DNA of 64,000 nt from a virus: positions 1-64,000 of IMG/VR virus record IMGVR_UViG_3300022927_000008. The stretch is one strand, 5' to 3'. Under the pieces are notes generated by a model. That model ran no database searches. It was not told the DNA's origin and was given only the letters and a program-made list of their open reading frames with translations. Shown piece after piece: positions 17,694-25,159 of the stretch. Position numbers and translations under genes: made by a program. The number at the start of each line of letters is the position of its first letter. Positions within the stretch are counted from its first letter, which is position 1.

Positions 17694-17712
17694 TTCACAC
17701 AAACAACATGGC

Positions 17713-18546
17713 TTACGCTGCAAACTCCTTTGCAACGTCGTAAAGTTCTTGGTTAACCTTCAAGTCCTGCTTGAAGTTCTTGATTCGGCGAGCTTTGCGG
17801 AGCTTAACACCACTCACATACTCAAAGTCACCTTCAATAACCTTTTCTTGAACGACATTAAACACGTTCCAAAGGTCATCACCCGCATCCTCTTTACGGA
17901 CTGGGGCCAAGATCGCATCAAGATCAATCTTGTAAACATCTTCGATTTTTTGTCCTTCTTGGACTTTAAATCGAGTCGCAAGCGCCTTACGAGCAAGATC
18001 GTACTTTTGCTCATTAGTAAGTTTGGTTTGCTTGAACTTATTCATGCTCTCAACAGTCAAGGGCAACTGCTCAACCATTTCGGTCATGGTTTCACGGAGG
18101 GTTTCAAAATCATAACCCATGTGGCGAATTTTCATTCGACCAAACTCTTGGTCGGCAATAACCAAACCATTAGAGCAAACCAAGCGATACATACCTGCTT
18201 GGAAGGTAAACGAATTTTTACCATCGTGAGAATTCGTAAGGATGATTTGGGGATAAACCGTATCACCATCATTACCTTCAACAACAATATCTGTGTTGCG
18301 GAAAGTAATCATATGCTTTTGAGTACCCTTGGTATGGGACTTACGAGCATTAACTTGTTGGGCACTAACAACACCCCATCCAAGTTTTTCCATATCTTCA
18401 ATCACTCGGAAAGTGGGGATGTGAGTGTAATGTGCTGAAACCTCCTTGCTGGGTTTCTCGGTAAATGCTGTAGGGCAATTTTTGCGAATTTGCTCTTGGC
18501 TCAAGAACTCCATGTTCTCTTCGTAGGTGGTCATCAAATCTTCCAT
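17713..18546 (-). CDS. DUF932 phage/plasmid-like protein
   Basis: A 277-residue member of the DUF932 family, common on phages and plasmids. Recognisable segments are HYTHIPTFRVIEDMEKLGWGVVSAQQ (residues about 40-65), HMITFRN, IILTNSHDGKNSFTFQAGMYRLVCSNGLVIAD (about 103-134) and the helical C-terminus. Members are suspected of roles in DNA transactions, but the activity is not proven. Its codon use is less AT-rich than the structural genes. It has its own GTCAT-type promoter and ends in a hairpin, so it is a monocistronic early/middle unit. Confidence 0.8.
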   Translation of the reverse strand: MEDLMTTYEENMEFLSQEQIRKNCPTAFTEKPSKEVSAHYTHIPTFRVIEDMEKLGWGVVSAQQVNARKSHTKGTQKHMITFRNTDIVVEGNDGDTVYPQIILTNSHDGKNSFTFQAGMYRLVCSNGLVIADQEFGRMKIRHMGYDFETLRETMTEMVEQLPLTVESMNKFKQTKLTNEQKYDLARKALATRFKVQEGQKIEDVYKIDLDAILAPVRKEDAGDDLWNVFNVVQEKVIEGDFEYVSGVKLRKARRIKNFKQDLKVNQELYDVAKEFAA

Positions 18547-18590
18547 GTTTAAAAAATTAATTTGTTTTTTCGCGTTTTTCTCGATGCCCG

Positions 18591-18655
18591 GAAGATACGA
18601 AAGGGATCCGGCGCCGCCAAATTTTATTGCAAAGGAAAGATGACTTTTATATGAC
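18591..18655 (-). promoter_or_regulatory. GTCAT-type promoter (long-spacer variant)
   Basis: Two GTCAT boxes (18651-18655 and 18640-18644, 11 bp apart) and TATCTTC at 18591-18597. The box-to-TATA distance is 43 bp, exactly one 11-bp turn longer than the 32 bp seen in most copies. GGATCC and GGCGCC palindromes lie between. Drives the DUF932 gene. Confidence 0.65.
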
Positions 18656-18660
18656 GTACG

Positions 18661-18668
18661 ATATTTAT
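18661..18668 (+). promoter_or_regulatory. Late-type promoter motif on plus strand
   Basis: ATATTTATTGGTATG: the motif ends 4 nt before the only plus-strand gene. It is the same orientation relative to its gene as the minus-strand copies, which shows the motif is directional. Confidence 0.5.
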
Positions 18669-18672
18669 TGGT

Positions 18673-19341
18673 ATGAATTTAGAACAATTATTGTTAGAGG
18701 CATTACTAGAAGCTGAAGACTCTCAAAGTTATAAAGCTGCTCTTAAAAACACAGGAAAAGACATTAAGGATGGGGCAAAGGAACTTATAAATGTTGCTAA
18801 TGATGCAGGTGCCGCTGCTTTACAAAAATTAAAAGATAGTGAAGCACTTAAAAAAGCTAAAGAAGAATTATCCGATCCTAAAAATAGAAAAGCAGTCGCT
18901 ACTAAAGGAAAAAAAGCTATAGGAACAGTACTCAAAGTTCTAAATTCAACTATGGATACTGAAAAAAAGAGAGACTTCCTTAGAAAATATTTAGTTAGCA
19001 ATACTTTTATTGGGTTAGGTTTAGCCGCTGAGCTATGGGATATAGTTAGAAGAGAAGTTAGAAGGGCTACGGATGTTAGCAAAGATATACCTTTTGTTGG
19101 GAATGTAAATACTGGGGGAGGGATTAATTTACCTGATCCTGAATGGTTAAACATAGCGGGGGAAGCTGTTTGGTATTTAATAGCTATTAGAGTTATAATG
19201 GTACTCTACGCAGGTAAAGATGCATACTTTTCTAAGAAAGATGTTGAAGAAGGTGAAATTAATGAGAACCAAGATCTTATCACCCCTGAGATGGAAGCTG
19301 CGATTTTAAAAGGGTTAGATAAGTTGATTACGAAATCGTAA
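18673..19341 (+). CDS. Putative internal head protein with membrane segment (only plus-strand gene)
   Basis: A 222-residue protein beginning MNLEQLLLEALLEAEDSQSY. The helical start with L-L-E repeats fits an (I/L)-x-E prohead-protease site. The middle is Lys/Ala-rich and basic, as expected for DNA-associated cargo. Hydrophobic stretches are at residues about 116-126 (TFIGLGLAAEL) and about 165-180 (AVWYLIAIRVIMVLYAG). It is divergent from the DUF932 gene, and its 3' end overlaps the convergent 124-residue gene by 14 bases. The head-cargo role is inferred from the N-terminus and neighbours. Confidence 0.65.
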   Translation: MNLEQLLLEALLEAEDSQSYKAALKNTGKDIKDGAKELINVANDAGAAALQKLKDSEALKKAKEELSDPKNRKAVATKGKKAIGTVLKVLNSTMDTEKKRDFLRKYLVSNTFIGLGLAAELWDIVRREVRRATDVSKDIPFVGNVNTGGGINLPDPEWLNIAGEAVWYLIAIRVIMVLYAGKDAYFSKKDVEEGEINENQDLITPEMEAAILKGLDKLITKS

Positions 19342-19702
19342 GATCTACCCCATAAAAAGTTTCTATAGATCCACTTATAACCTTTACATTAGGAGCAGAA
19401 AATAAAACTAAATCTTTATTTATTGTAGATGTTGGGGTAAAAGTAAATGTAGCTGTGGAATTTGGGTTAACTATAAAACCTGCATTTGAAACTCCCCTTA
19501 CCACAGTACAATTAGATAAACTACCTAGTGAAGCAGAATTAAAAATATCTTTATGAACGTAAGTTTCACCATTAAAATATCTAGCCCCTTCCATAGCAAA
19601 ATAAGCTGTTGTAGTAGCATTATTTACTAAAGTAAAAGTAGCAGCAGATGAAAAATCACTAGAGTGAGTAGTATAGCTTCGTAGTTCTTCTCTTGTAGGC
19701 AT
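19328..19702 (-). CDS. Putative small structural protein (124 aa)
   Basis: A 124-residue Thr/Ser/Asn/Phe-rich protein (SAATFTLVNNATTTAYFAMEGARYFNG ... FIVNPNSTATFTFTPTSTINKDLVLFSAPNVKV), a beta-sandwich-like composition typical of virion decoration or tail accessory proteins. A late motif sits 4 nt before the ATG. Its 3' end overlaps the opposite-strand gene by 14 bases. No family recognised. Confidence 0.65.
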   Translation of the reverse strand: MPTREELRSYTTHSSDFSSAATFTLVNNATTTAYFAMEGARYFNGETYVHKDIFNSASLGSLSNCTVVRGVSNAGFIVNPNSTATFTFTPTSTINKDLVLFSAPNVKVISGSIETFYGVDLTIS

Positions 19703-19706
19703 ACTA

Positions 19707-19714
19707 ATAAATAT
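19707..19714 (-). promoter_or_regulatory. Late-type promoter motif ATATTTAT, 4 nt from ATG
   Basis: Minus-strand AATATTTATTAGTATG directly precedes the 124-residue gene and overlaps the stop codon of the 222-residue gene upstream. Confidence 0.5.
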
Positions 19715-20382
19715 TAATTATCTACATCTATTACTCCCCCTCCTCTCCATTTTCCTCGTTTAATGGATACACCCCCCTCACCATACATTTTAGTTACAGA
19801 CCAATCACCAGGTAAAGTTTTTACTTGTTTTTGTATGTAAGCTAAGTAAAATCTACCACGTCGGTTATCCATTCCCTTTTCTTCACCTTCACCAGCTTTT
19901 GGTACTATATCAAGTTGCTTAACAGGAATAGGGGTTTTATCTGCTTGTTCAATAAAATCACGAACACATTGTACTACAGTAGCTAATACTCTATATTGTT
20001 CTTGGAAATTGGTTTCTTCTTCTTGTCCAAACTCTACATCAAATGATACATTATAAGAACTATCAAATGTTACTTCTTTTGGACCAGCATTTTTTTCTCC
20101 TCCAAGTGCCCTTCTTAGACCTCGACTGTAGTACTCATCACTAACTTTAACCCACCCCATAAAGTTTACTTTATATTTATAGCCCTTATCATTTTCAAAA
20201 TTATAAAAAAACGATAAATCGGCTGTCCACGGTTTATTATCATCACCAGGGTGTTTTTTACCAATGTTAGCTAAACGGCTAAGCTCGATAGTAACGGTAG
20301 GTTTAGAACTTAGAGGGAACGGTTTGGCAGTTCCCTCACCAACCTCACTTAGTATCTCCGTATATACCTCGTATAGCTTCAA
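19714..20382 (-). CDS. Putative capsid-targeted internal head protein (222 aa)
   Basis: A 222-residue protein beginning MKLYEVYTEILSEVGEGTAK. The short amphipathic start ending in I-L-S-E fits the capsid-targeting/prohead-protease pattern of T4 internal proteins. The rest is soluble, with aromatic strands (TADLSFFYNFENDKGYKYKVNFMGW) and a Gly-rich C-terminus (RGKWRGGGVIDVDN). It overlaps the lipoprotein gene by 4 bases. The tag differs in sequence from the MKEL..FRKFLAE group, so the cargo call is tentative. Confidence 0.6.
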   Translation of the reverse strand: MKLYEVYTEILSEVGEGTAKPFPLSSKPTVTIELSRLANIGKKHPGDDNKPWTADLSFFYNFENDKGYKYKVNFMGWVKVSDEYYSRGLRRALGGEKNAGPKEVTFDSSYNVSFDVEFGQEEETNFQEQYRVLATVVQCVRDFIEQADKTPIPVKQLDIVPKAGEGEEKGMDNRRGRFYLAYIQKQVKTLPGDWSVTKMYGEGGVSIKRGKWRGGGVIDVDN

Positions 20383-20747
20383 TCTCTAGTAGTTCTAGTA
20401 TTGTTATTTTGCGGCTTTGGAGATCTTTCGCGGTATTGGCCTAACTGCTCGGGACGTGGGGTATTAGACAATGTAGGACCGTTATTTACGGGAGGAGCCG
20501 TCCAATTTTCAACAGGAACATAATAAACTGTTTGTGTGTTAGGGTACCAAATATTAGGAGTATAATTCCTATTAACGTGTTTTTTATACCCACGATACCA
20601 ATACCCTTCAGCAGGATTAGGACAATTTTCAAATGGGTAAAACTCGTCACACTGGCGGTTTTCTTCCCCTTCACAACATTCAATTTCCTTTTGGACAGAA
20701 CACCCCATAAGGAGGAGGGCTGGGATTATTAGGGTGAGTTTTTTCAT
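20379..20747 (-). CDS. Phage lipoprotein (122 aa)
   Basis: The N-terminus MKKLTLIIPALLLMGCS is a type II (lipoprotein) signal with lipobox L-M-G-C, Cys16. The mature part is Cys/Glu-rich (ECCEGEENRQCDEFYPFENCP) then Tyr/Pro/Asn-rich, low complexity at the end. The product would sit on the outer face of the inner membrane or in the outer membrane. It could serve in superinfection exclusion or as a spanin-like outer-membrane component, but no family match supports either. It is coupled to the tiny ORF upstream. Confidence 0.7.
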   Translation of the reverse strand: MKKLTLIIPALLLMGCSVQKEIECCEGEENRQCDEFYPFENCPNPAEGYWYRGYKKHVNRNYTPNIWYPNTQTVYYVPVENWTAPPVNNGPTLSNTPRPEQLGQYRERSPKPQNNNTRTTRD

Positions 20748-20749
20748 TT

Positions 20750-20836
20750 TTAGAATCCGGTTTGACCCCCACTATGGACTAATGCTTCCATCATATGATC
20801 TCCTAGTGTTTTTAGGTAGTTACAAATTTGTTTCAT
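20750..20836 (-). CDS. Very small protein (28 aa) between head-cargo gene and lipoprotein
   Basis: The ATG at 20836 overlaps the TGA of the 549-residue gene (ATGA), and the reading frame (MKQICNYLKTLGDHMMEALV, then HSGGQTGF) stops two bases before the lipoprotein start. Start/stop coupling on both sides is the main evidence that it is translated. It may be a genuine peptide or a coupling leader. Confidence 0.4.
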   Translation of the reverse strand: MKQICNYLKTLGDHMMEALVHSGGQTGF

Positions 20837-22482
20837 TTGGTGGCTAAAATATCTGCAACTTTTTGCTTCATACTACTAACAGCAGTAGACCATGACTCTT
20901 CCTGATTATCTACGTTTTGAGGTTGACGACCTATACTAGAAGAATTTAACCATCTACGAATAGCAATGATACGTTCGGCTTCAATATCCTCGTTTTTATT
21001 TTTTTCTGCATTTTGGATGTACTCGGATTTAGCCTTTTTATACCAAGCATCGTGTGTCCATCTTAATACTTCAACTTGGCCTCCTAATCGTCCTTCGGTA
21101 TTGCCTGTAGTATAATAGAGGTTTACATTGACTCCAATGGTTTCGGGTAAACTAATAAAATATTCGGCTTGTTTTACCGCTTCATTAAAAGTCATATCTT
21201 CTTCAATTTCATAACGAGAATCATGTACAAACTTACCACCTTGCTTATCCGTACTCATAGTACGTACTTTAAAGACAAAAACGTGAGGATATTTAGTATA
21301 TGTATCAAGCCCTTGGGTAAAAGTTTGGATTGGTCCTTCTTCTAAATTTTTTTTAACCAAGTCATCCGCAGCATACATTCCTTTACCACCGGGGCCACCT
21401 TTAACAGGGAATACTACTTCTTTACCACCCGCATCTAATCTATTAGATTTCATAAATTTACCGGGGCCCGTAATAGTCATAGGGAGTTTTTCACCCCCTT
21501 TAGCATTTTTAAAGTAAACAGTATCACCCTCTTTAAACTTGAGTTGATCATCGGCATATTTTTGCTTTTCATCAAGTGGCCCCTCTTTTAAATCATACTC
21601 ATTAGCAGCAGCAGAAATTGCATTATAAGCATCAAGAACGTTAGTGCTAGGATTAATATTAACCCCAAACTTATTTGCTTGACTTAAAAGATCCTTATAT
21701 TTCTCATACTTGCCAGGATATTCGGTAAAAAATTGGATAGCATTCCAATCTCCTTTAATACCAGTAGCTTTAGCATAGCCTAAAGAACCTAATGTGCTAG
21801 TATCAAGTTTAAGGGGAATAATAGCTTGGAACATATTTTTAATACCACGCAATGGGTTTCTCTCAGCGTTTGATTCTCCCAAGAAGGCTCCTAAAACGAC
21901 ATCATTCTCATGTAGATCCGTATATCCTTCCACCTCACTCTCTAACCTACTACGTACCTCCCTTATCTTACCAAAGAGAGCATCTTGTTCGTCTCTCCAA
22001 TCCTGTTCGTATTCAATCTCGTCGGCATAATCAAGTTCCTTATCGGTTGGATCGTAGTACCCTTCCTCAAAATTACGATCGGAGCTACCACCGGGTTCAC
22101 TAGCTTTAAAGCCGGCATCCTTGATTTTAGCCATGTGCATGTCCATGTATTCTTTGGCTTTTTTACGCACGCCTAATTTGTCGGCAATGTTGAGGATTTC
22201 GGTGTATAACCGTGTTACATCGTCATTATATTCATCAACTGTGATTCCCATAGAACCCAGTGCTTTGCGCTCTAAATTGAAGAAATTACGGTGTTTTATA
22301 GCGAAGTTCAATACGGTAGGGGCGGTTCTGCTGAATCCCTGGTGGACAATAGCTTGGTTTTGGACCAATTTATGAGCGCTGGGACATATATCGGAGAAGT
22401 TAAATGTTTCACCCATGATGGTGAAATCGGGCATAGTAGTATTCTCGGATAAAAATTTTCTAAAGTTATTTAACTCTTTCAT
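20833..22482 (-). CDS. Capsid-targeted head protein with MKEL tag (549 aa)
   Basis: The largest member of the tag family. Residues 1-13 are MKELNNFRKFLSE, ending in L-S-E, the (I/L)-x-E site cut by T4-type prohead protease. The remainder is hydrophilic and mostly helical, with acidic segments (DPTDKELDYADEIEYEQDWRDEQD near 145-170). A later beta-rich part (KFKEGDTVYFKNAKGGEKLPMTITGPGKF, about 315-345) resembles a small SH3/KOW-like barrel. It is probably packaged in the prohead and ejected with DNA. The enzymatic role, if any, is not recognised. Confidence 0.65.
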   Translation of the reverse strand: MKELNNFRKFLSENTTMPDFTIMGETFNFSDICPSAHKLVQNQAIVHQGFSRTAPTVLNFAIKHRNFFNLERKALGSMGITVDEYNDDVTRLYTEILNIADKLGVRKKAKEYMDMHMAKIKDAGFKASEPGGSSDRNFEEGYYDPTDKELDYADEIEYEQDWRDEQDALFGKIREVRSRLESEVEGYTDLHENDVVLGAFLGESNAERNPLRGIKNMFQAIIPLKLDTSTLGSLGYAKATGIKGDWNAIQFFTEYPGKYEKYKDLLSQANKFGVNINPSTNVLDAYNAISAAANEYDLKEGPLDEKQKYADDQLKFKEGDTVYFKNAKGGEKLPMTITGPGKFMKSNRLDAGGKEVVFPVKGGPGGKGMYAADDLVKKNLEEGPIQTFTQGLDTYTKYPHVFVFKVRTMSTDKQGGKFVHDSRYEIEEDMTFNEAVKQAEYFISLPETIGVNVNLYYTTGNTEGRLGGQVEVLRWTHDAWYKKAKSEYIQNAEKNKNEDIEAERIIAIRRWLNSSSIGRQPQNVDNQEESWSTAVSSMKQKVADILATK

Positions 22483-22498
22483 GTTGTTTTATATGTTC

Positions 22499-22999
22499 TT
22501 ATTTTATATATGTAAATAAATTCCCATTTTTAATTTCATAAGTATAGGTTTTATTATTTTCTTCATATGAAACTAAACCACCCATTTCTTCAACGGCTTT
22601 TTTTATAACTTCTTCTACAATACGGGCGTTACCTGCAGCTATTAAACCTACTGTAATAGGGTCATTAGGGGTTTTCCCTCTTTGTTTCCTTTTAGTGTCT
22701 TTTTTTAAAGCTACCTCCCAATCATCTAATACCATTTTTGTTACATTAAAGGGAGTGGGGGTGACCATCCATATATTATGTTTTATAGTATCTGTAAGTT
22801 CACGCCATGTTTCTTTATTAGCACCTGCCCCATTCATTGAGTGGCTTAGGTTTTTTGCTATAGATAGGAGTTCTTGTTTTTTAGAGTTTTTTTTAAAAGG
22901 CCCAAAAAATTCTTGAATTGATTCCCTAGCAACTGATCTATTCCTAGTAAACGCTGGGGATTCATTAAGGAACTTTCTAAATGCTTTTAGTTCTTTCAT
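22499..22999 (-). CDS. Capsid-targeted head protein with MKEL tag (166 aa)
   Basis: Starts MKELKAFRKFLNE-S, the shared tag with L-N-E before the presumed cleavage. The mature part is basic (KKNSKKQELLSIAKNLS ... KKDTKRKQRGKT), consistent with a DNA-bound internal protein. The C-terminus is AVEEMGGLVSYEENNKTYTYEIKNGNLFTYIK. Its ending resembles the C-terminal part of the 195-residue tagged protein (KKTGPVSYGEMGQSYNYYVKGDDLFTQ), so the two may share a small domain as well as the tag. Confidence 0.65.
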   Translation of the reverse strand: MKELKAFRKFLNESPAFTRNRSVARESIQEFFGPFKKNSKKQELLSIAKNLSHSMNGAGANKETWRELTDTIKHNIWMVTPTPFNVTKMVLDDWEVALKKDTKRKQRGKTPNDPITVGLIAAGNARIVEEVIKKAVEEMGGLVSYEENNKTYTYEIKNGNLFTYIK

Positions 23000-23023
23000 G
23001 TTGTTTTATTTTTCAAGCTTTAT

Positions 23024-23383
23024 TTAACCCCCACTATACCATTTGTCCCTTTTCCACAAAATGTCTTTATACTGAACCAATGGATGATTATAATATTCGT
23101 TAGTTATTCGTTCAAACTCCTTCTTAGCTTCATCACTGTTATGATATCCGACTGTATTGACGAGTAATTCATATTTTTCTTCGGGTGTATTTGGGGATAG
23201 TTTCTCAATTTTGTCCTTATATTTTACCATAATCTCCTCTTTATTCCCTCTATCTAATAGATACCTATGTGACTTCCAAGCATCTAAATCTGCGATAATC
23301 TCTATATCTTTTTCGTTGGTTGCTATTTCTTCGTTGATTTGTTCTTCTGCGAGAAACCGTTTAAATGTATTTAATTCTTTCAT
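23024..23383 (-). CDS. Capsid-targeted head protein with MKEL tag (119 aa)
   Basis: Starts MKELNTFKRFLAEEQINEEI. The tag ends L-A-E at residue 13, with a second I-N-E site at 16-18, so processing could occur at either. The mature part is acidic and helical (SPNTPEEKYELLVNTVGYHNSDEAKKEFERITNEYY). It lies in a tandem run of tagged genes with gaps of 5-25 bases. Confidence 0.65.
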   Translation of the reverse strand: MKELNTFKRFLAEEQINEEIATNEKDIEIIADLDAWKSHRYLLDRGNKEEIMVKYKDKIEKLSPNTPEEKYELLVNTVGYHNSDEAKKEFERITNEYYNHPLVQYKDILWKRDKWYSGG

Positions 23384-23389
23384 GGTGTT

Positions 23390-23689
23390 TTATGCGTAGT
23401 TGTCTATTCCAAAATCGGCAATGTTGCCTTTAAATAATTCTTGTTCTTCGGGGTCTAACTTTTCAAATGGAACGCTTAACTCCATTGAGTTGTAGTACTC
23501 ATATGAGTCTACATATTTGTCTTTCATATACTGGTCGGCCATTGTTTCTGCCTCCTCATTGCTGTCTGCTGCAACGTAAAGAGTTGCCTCTAATCCCTCC
23601 CTTTCGTCTTGGTATTTGACGCTATAAATGGTTTGGTCCGGAGCAATGTTTTCGGCTAGAAACTTTCTAAAGGCGTTTAATTCTTTCAT
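23390..23689 (-). CDS. Capsid-targeted head protein with MKEL tag (99 aa)
   Basis: Starts MKELNAFRKFLAE-NIAPDQ. After the tag comes a small alpha/beta domain (YSVKYQDEREGLEATLYVAADSNEEAETMADQYMKDKYVDSYEYY). It is separated by 6-7 bases from the tagged genes on both sides. No known fold assigned. Confidence 0.65.
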   Translation of the reverse strand: MKELNAFRKFLAENIAPDQTIYSVKYQDEREGLEATLYVAADSNEEAETMADQYMKDKYVDSYEYYNSMELSVPFEKLDPEEQELFKGNIADFGIDNYA

Positions 23690-23696
23690 TTTATTA

Positions 23697-24131
23697 TTAT
23701 TTGTATACTTCTACCCCACCTTGAGGGCCTGCTACTAATTTACCATCAACAAACAAAGCCATTCCGTGGTTGGAATCACCATCTGGTTCTGAATCGTTAG
23801 CGGCTGCTTTCAATCCCTCAAAATCTCCAAATGCACCTTCGTTAAAGAAATCTTCTTCTAATTCCTTCACTAATTCTTCCTCACTGTTAGCGGTATAAAC
23901 TTCTAAATCTGAATTGTGCCAAAGTATAGCGTGGTACTTACCTGAAGGGATATCAACTTCATTGTCTAAATCTTCTTCACCGTATGTTATATCCTCAATT
24001 TTAGAAGGTGAAAATACGTATAGGGTTTTGTATCTGTCATCCTCATTAAACTTACCTGCTTTCATTCCTGCAAGGTTTTCGTTGATTTGTCCTTCTGCGA
24101 GGAATTTTCTGAATGTGTGTAATTCTTTCAT
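23697..24131 (-). CDS. Capsid-targeted head protein with MKEL tag (144 aa)
   Basis: Starts MKELHTFRKFLAEGQINENL, with L-A-E at residue 13 and I-N-E following, nearly identical to the 119-residue paralogue in this part. The mature region is acidic (EEDLDNEVDIPSGKYHAILWHNSDLEVYTANSEEELVKELEEDF) and ends GMALFVDGKLVAGPQGGVEVYK. No family recognised beyond the tag. Confidence 0.65.
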   Translation of the reverse strand: MKELHTFRKFLAEGQINENLAGMKAGKFNEDDRYKTLYVFSPSKIEDITYGEEDLDNEVDIPSGKYHAILWHNSDLEVYTANSEEELVKELEEDFFNEGAFGDFEGLKAAANDSEPDGDSNHGMALFVDGKLVAGPQGGVEVYK

Positions 24132-24135
24132 TTTA

Positions 24136-24723
24136 TTAATAACTTTGGGGATAGTTACCGCTAGTAATCCAAAGTTGGACTACTGTTTCTCCATATTTGT
24201 CTATAAGATCATTAAGGTATTTAACGGCTTCCTCATCGTTATTTAAATCGTAAAGAGGGTTGCCTGGGTTCTCAATGTCTAATTCTTGCTCGTTTACCTC
24301 TTCACCTTCGTTGGTTGGTACTTCAAATGTTTCTCTGGTTTGGGTAAACAAATCATCTCCTTTAACGTAGTAGTTATATGATTGCCCCATTTCCCCGTAA
24401 GAAACTGGTCCTGTTTTCTTAACGGCGTTTTTAATGAGGATTATAGCATCAAGGTCCAATTGTGCTTCTTCTATTTCTTCCTCATCATCTGTACTGTTTC
24501 TAACGGCGTTGAGCTCCTCAACGGCCTCTTGAGTTTGGTTAACTGCGGGGGATGTTCCTTCTTCTGGGAAGAAAGCACCATCCTCCATCATGTCCATTGC
24601 TTTTTGCTGTACTGGGCCTTCACCCATAGCTTCAACGGTATCGAAGAGCTTATCGAGTGACTCTTGACCAAATTCTCCTCTATCTTCTGCGAGGAATTGT
24701 CTAAATCTTTGTAATTCTTTCAT
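24136..24723 (-). CDS. Capsid-targeted head protein with MKEL tag (195 aa)
   Basis: Starts MKELQRFRQFLAE-DRGEFG. The mature part is very acidic (EAVEELNAVRNSTDDEEEIEEAQLDLD; EVNEQELDIENPGNP), with a C-terminal segment DLNNDEEAVKYLNDLIDKYGETVVQLWITSG. Its ATG overlaps the stop of the 46-residue membrane peptide upstream (ATGA), so the late motif at 24.87 kb would transcribe the whole tagged series. Confidence 0.65.
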   Translation of the reverse strand: MKELQRFRQFLAEDRGEFGQESLDKLFDTVEAMGEGPVQQKAMDMMEDGAFFPEEGTSPAVNQTQEAVEELNAVRNSTDDEEEIEEAQLDLDAIILIKNAVKKTGPVSYGEMGQSYNYYVKGDDLFTQTRETFEVPTNEGEEVNEQELDIENPGNPLYDLNNDEEAVKYLNDLIDKYGETVVQLWITSGNYPQSY

Positions 24724-24860
24724 TTTTTACAAATTCTGTTTGATGTGTAATTTTCTAATACGTTTGGAAGCCAAGCGTGAATTAAAAGTGCTACACCACA
24801 TGTTGTTGCGCACCACCAATGCTGAAAATAATTCATTTTAGCTTCTTGCAAATGCTTCAT
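24720..24860 (-). CDS. Small membrane protein heading the tagged-gene operon (46 aa)
   Basis: An ATG at 24860, four bases after an ATATTTAT motif, opens MKHLQEAKMNYFQHWWCATT, then CGVALLIHAWLPNVLENYTS and NRICKK. It has one membrane helix (WWCATTCGVALLIHAWL). The stop overlaps the start of the 195-residue tagged gene (ATGA). Promoter placement and coupling support expression; function unknown. Confidence 0.6.
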   Translation of the reverse strand: MKHLQEAKMNYFQHWWCATTCGVALLIHAWLPNVLENYTSNRICKK

Positions 24861-24864
24861 GATG

Positions 24865-24872
24865 ATAAATAT
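24865..24872 (-). promoter_or_regulatory. Late-type promoter motif ATATTTAT, 4 nt from ATG
   Basis: Minus-strand TTATATTTATCATCATG. It is the only candidate promoter between the RadA-like gene and the tagged head-protein genes, so it probably drives that operon late. Confidence 0.5.
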
Positions 24873-25009
24873 AATAAAGGGAGTGAAGGTATCCAAAGGA
24901 AATGGTGCGGGTCATGATGGGGTCATGGTGGAGAGGTATGAGATATTTGTATATACTTTTGCCCTGGGCCTATAGCTATTTACGCTCTAAAAATCACCCT
25001 ACACTACTA

Positions 25010-25115
25010 TACCGGTATATGGCCCGTCGATGGACATCAGCGCCGGTGGGGTACATGGCCGGTACGTACGGCGTACGCCCGCCCGGGTAGGGCACCCGGC
25101 CATAGCCGGGCACCC
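25010..25115. other. GC-rich, hairpin-dense intergenic island
   Basis: The 299 bases between the RadA-like gene and the 46-residue gene hold no convincing gene. Their right part is far more GC-rich than the rest of the window and contains a perfect CCCGGC-CATA-GCCGGG hairpin (25095-25110), a GTACG...CGTAC inverted repeat near 25062-25076 and several CCGG/GGCC motifs. It could be a strong terminator, an origin or recombination site, or a structured RNA. Confidence 0.5.
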
Positions 25116-25159
25116 ACCCATTGATAACCCTCACCACAAAGGTCATCACCCAAACTTTT

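Noticed and set aside
17749-18438. 229-codon open frame on the plus strand opposite DUF932
   Set aside because: It is the antisense shadow of a clearly recognised gene with the GTCAT promoter on the minus strand.
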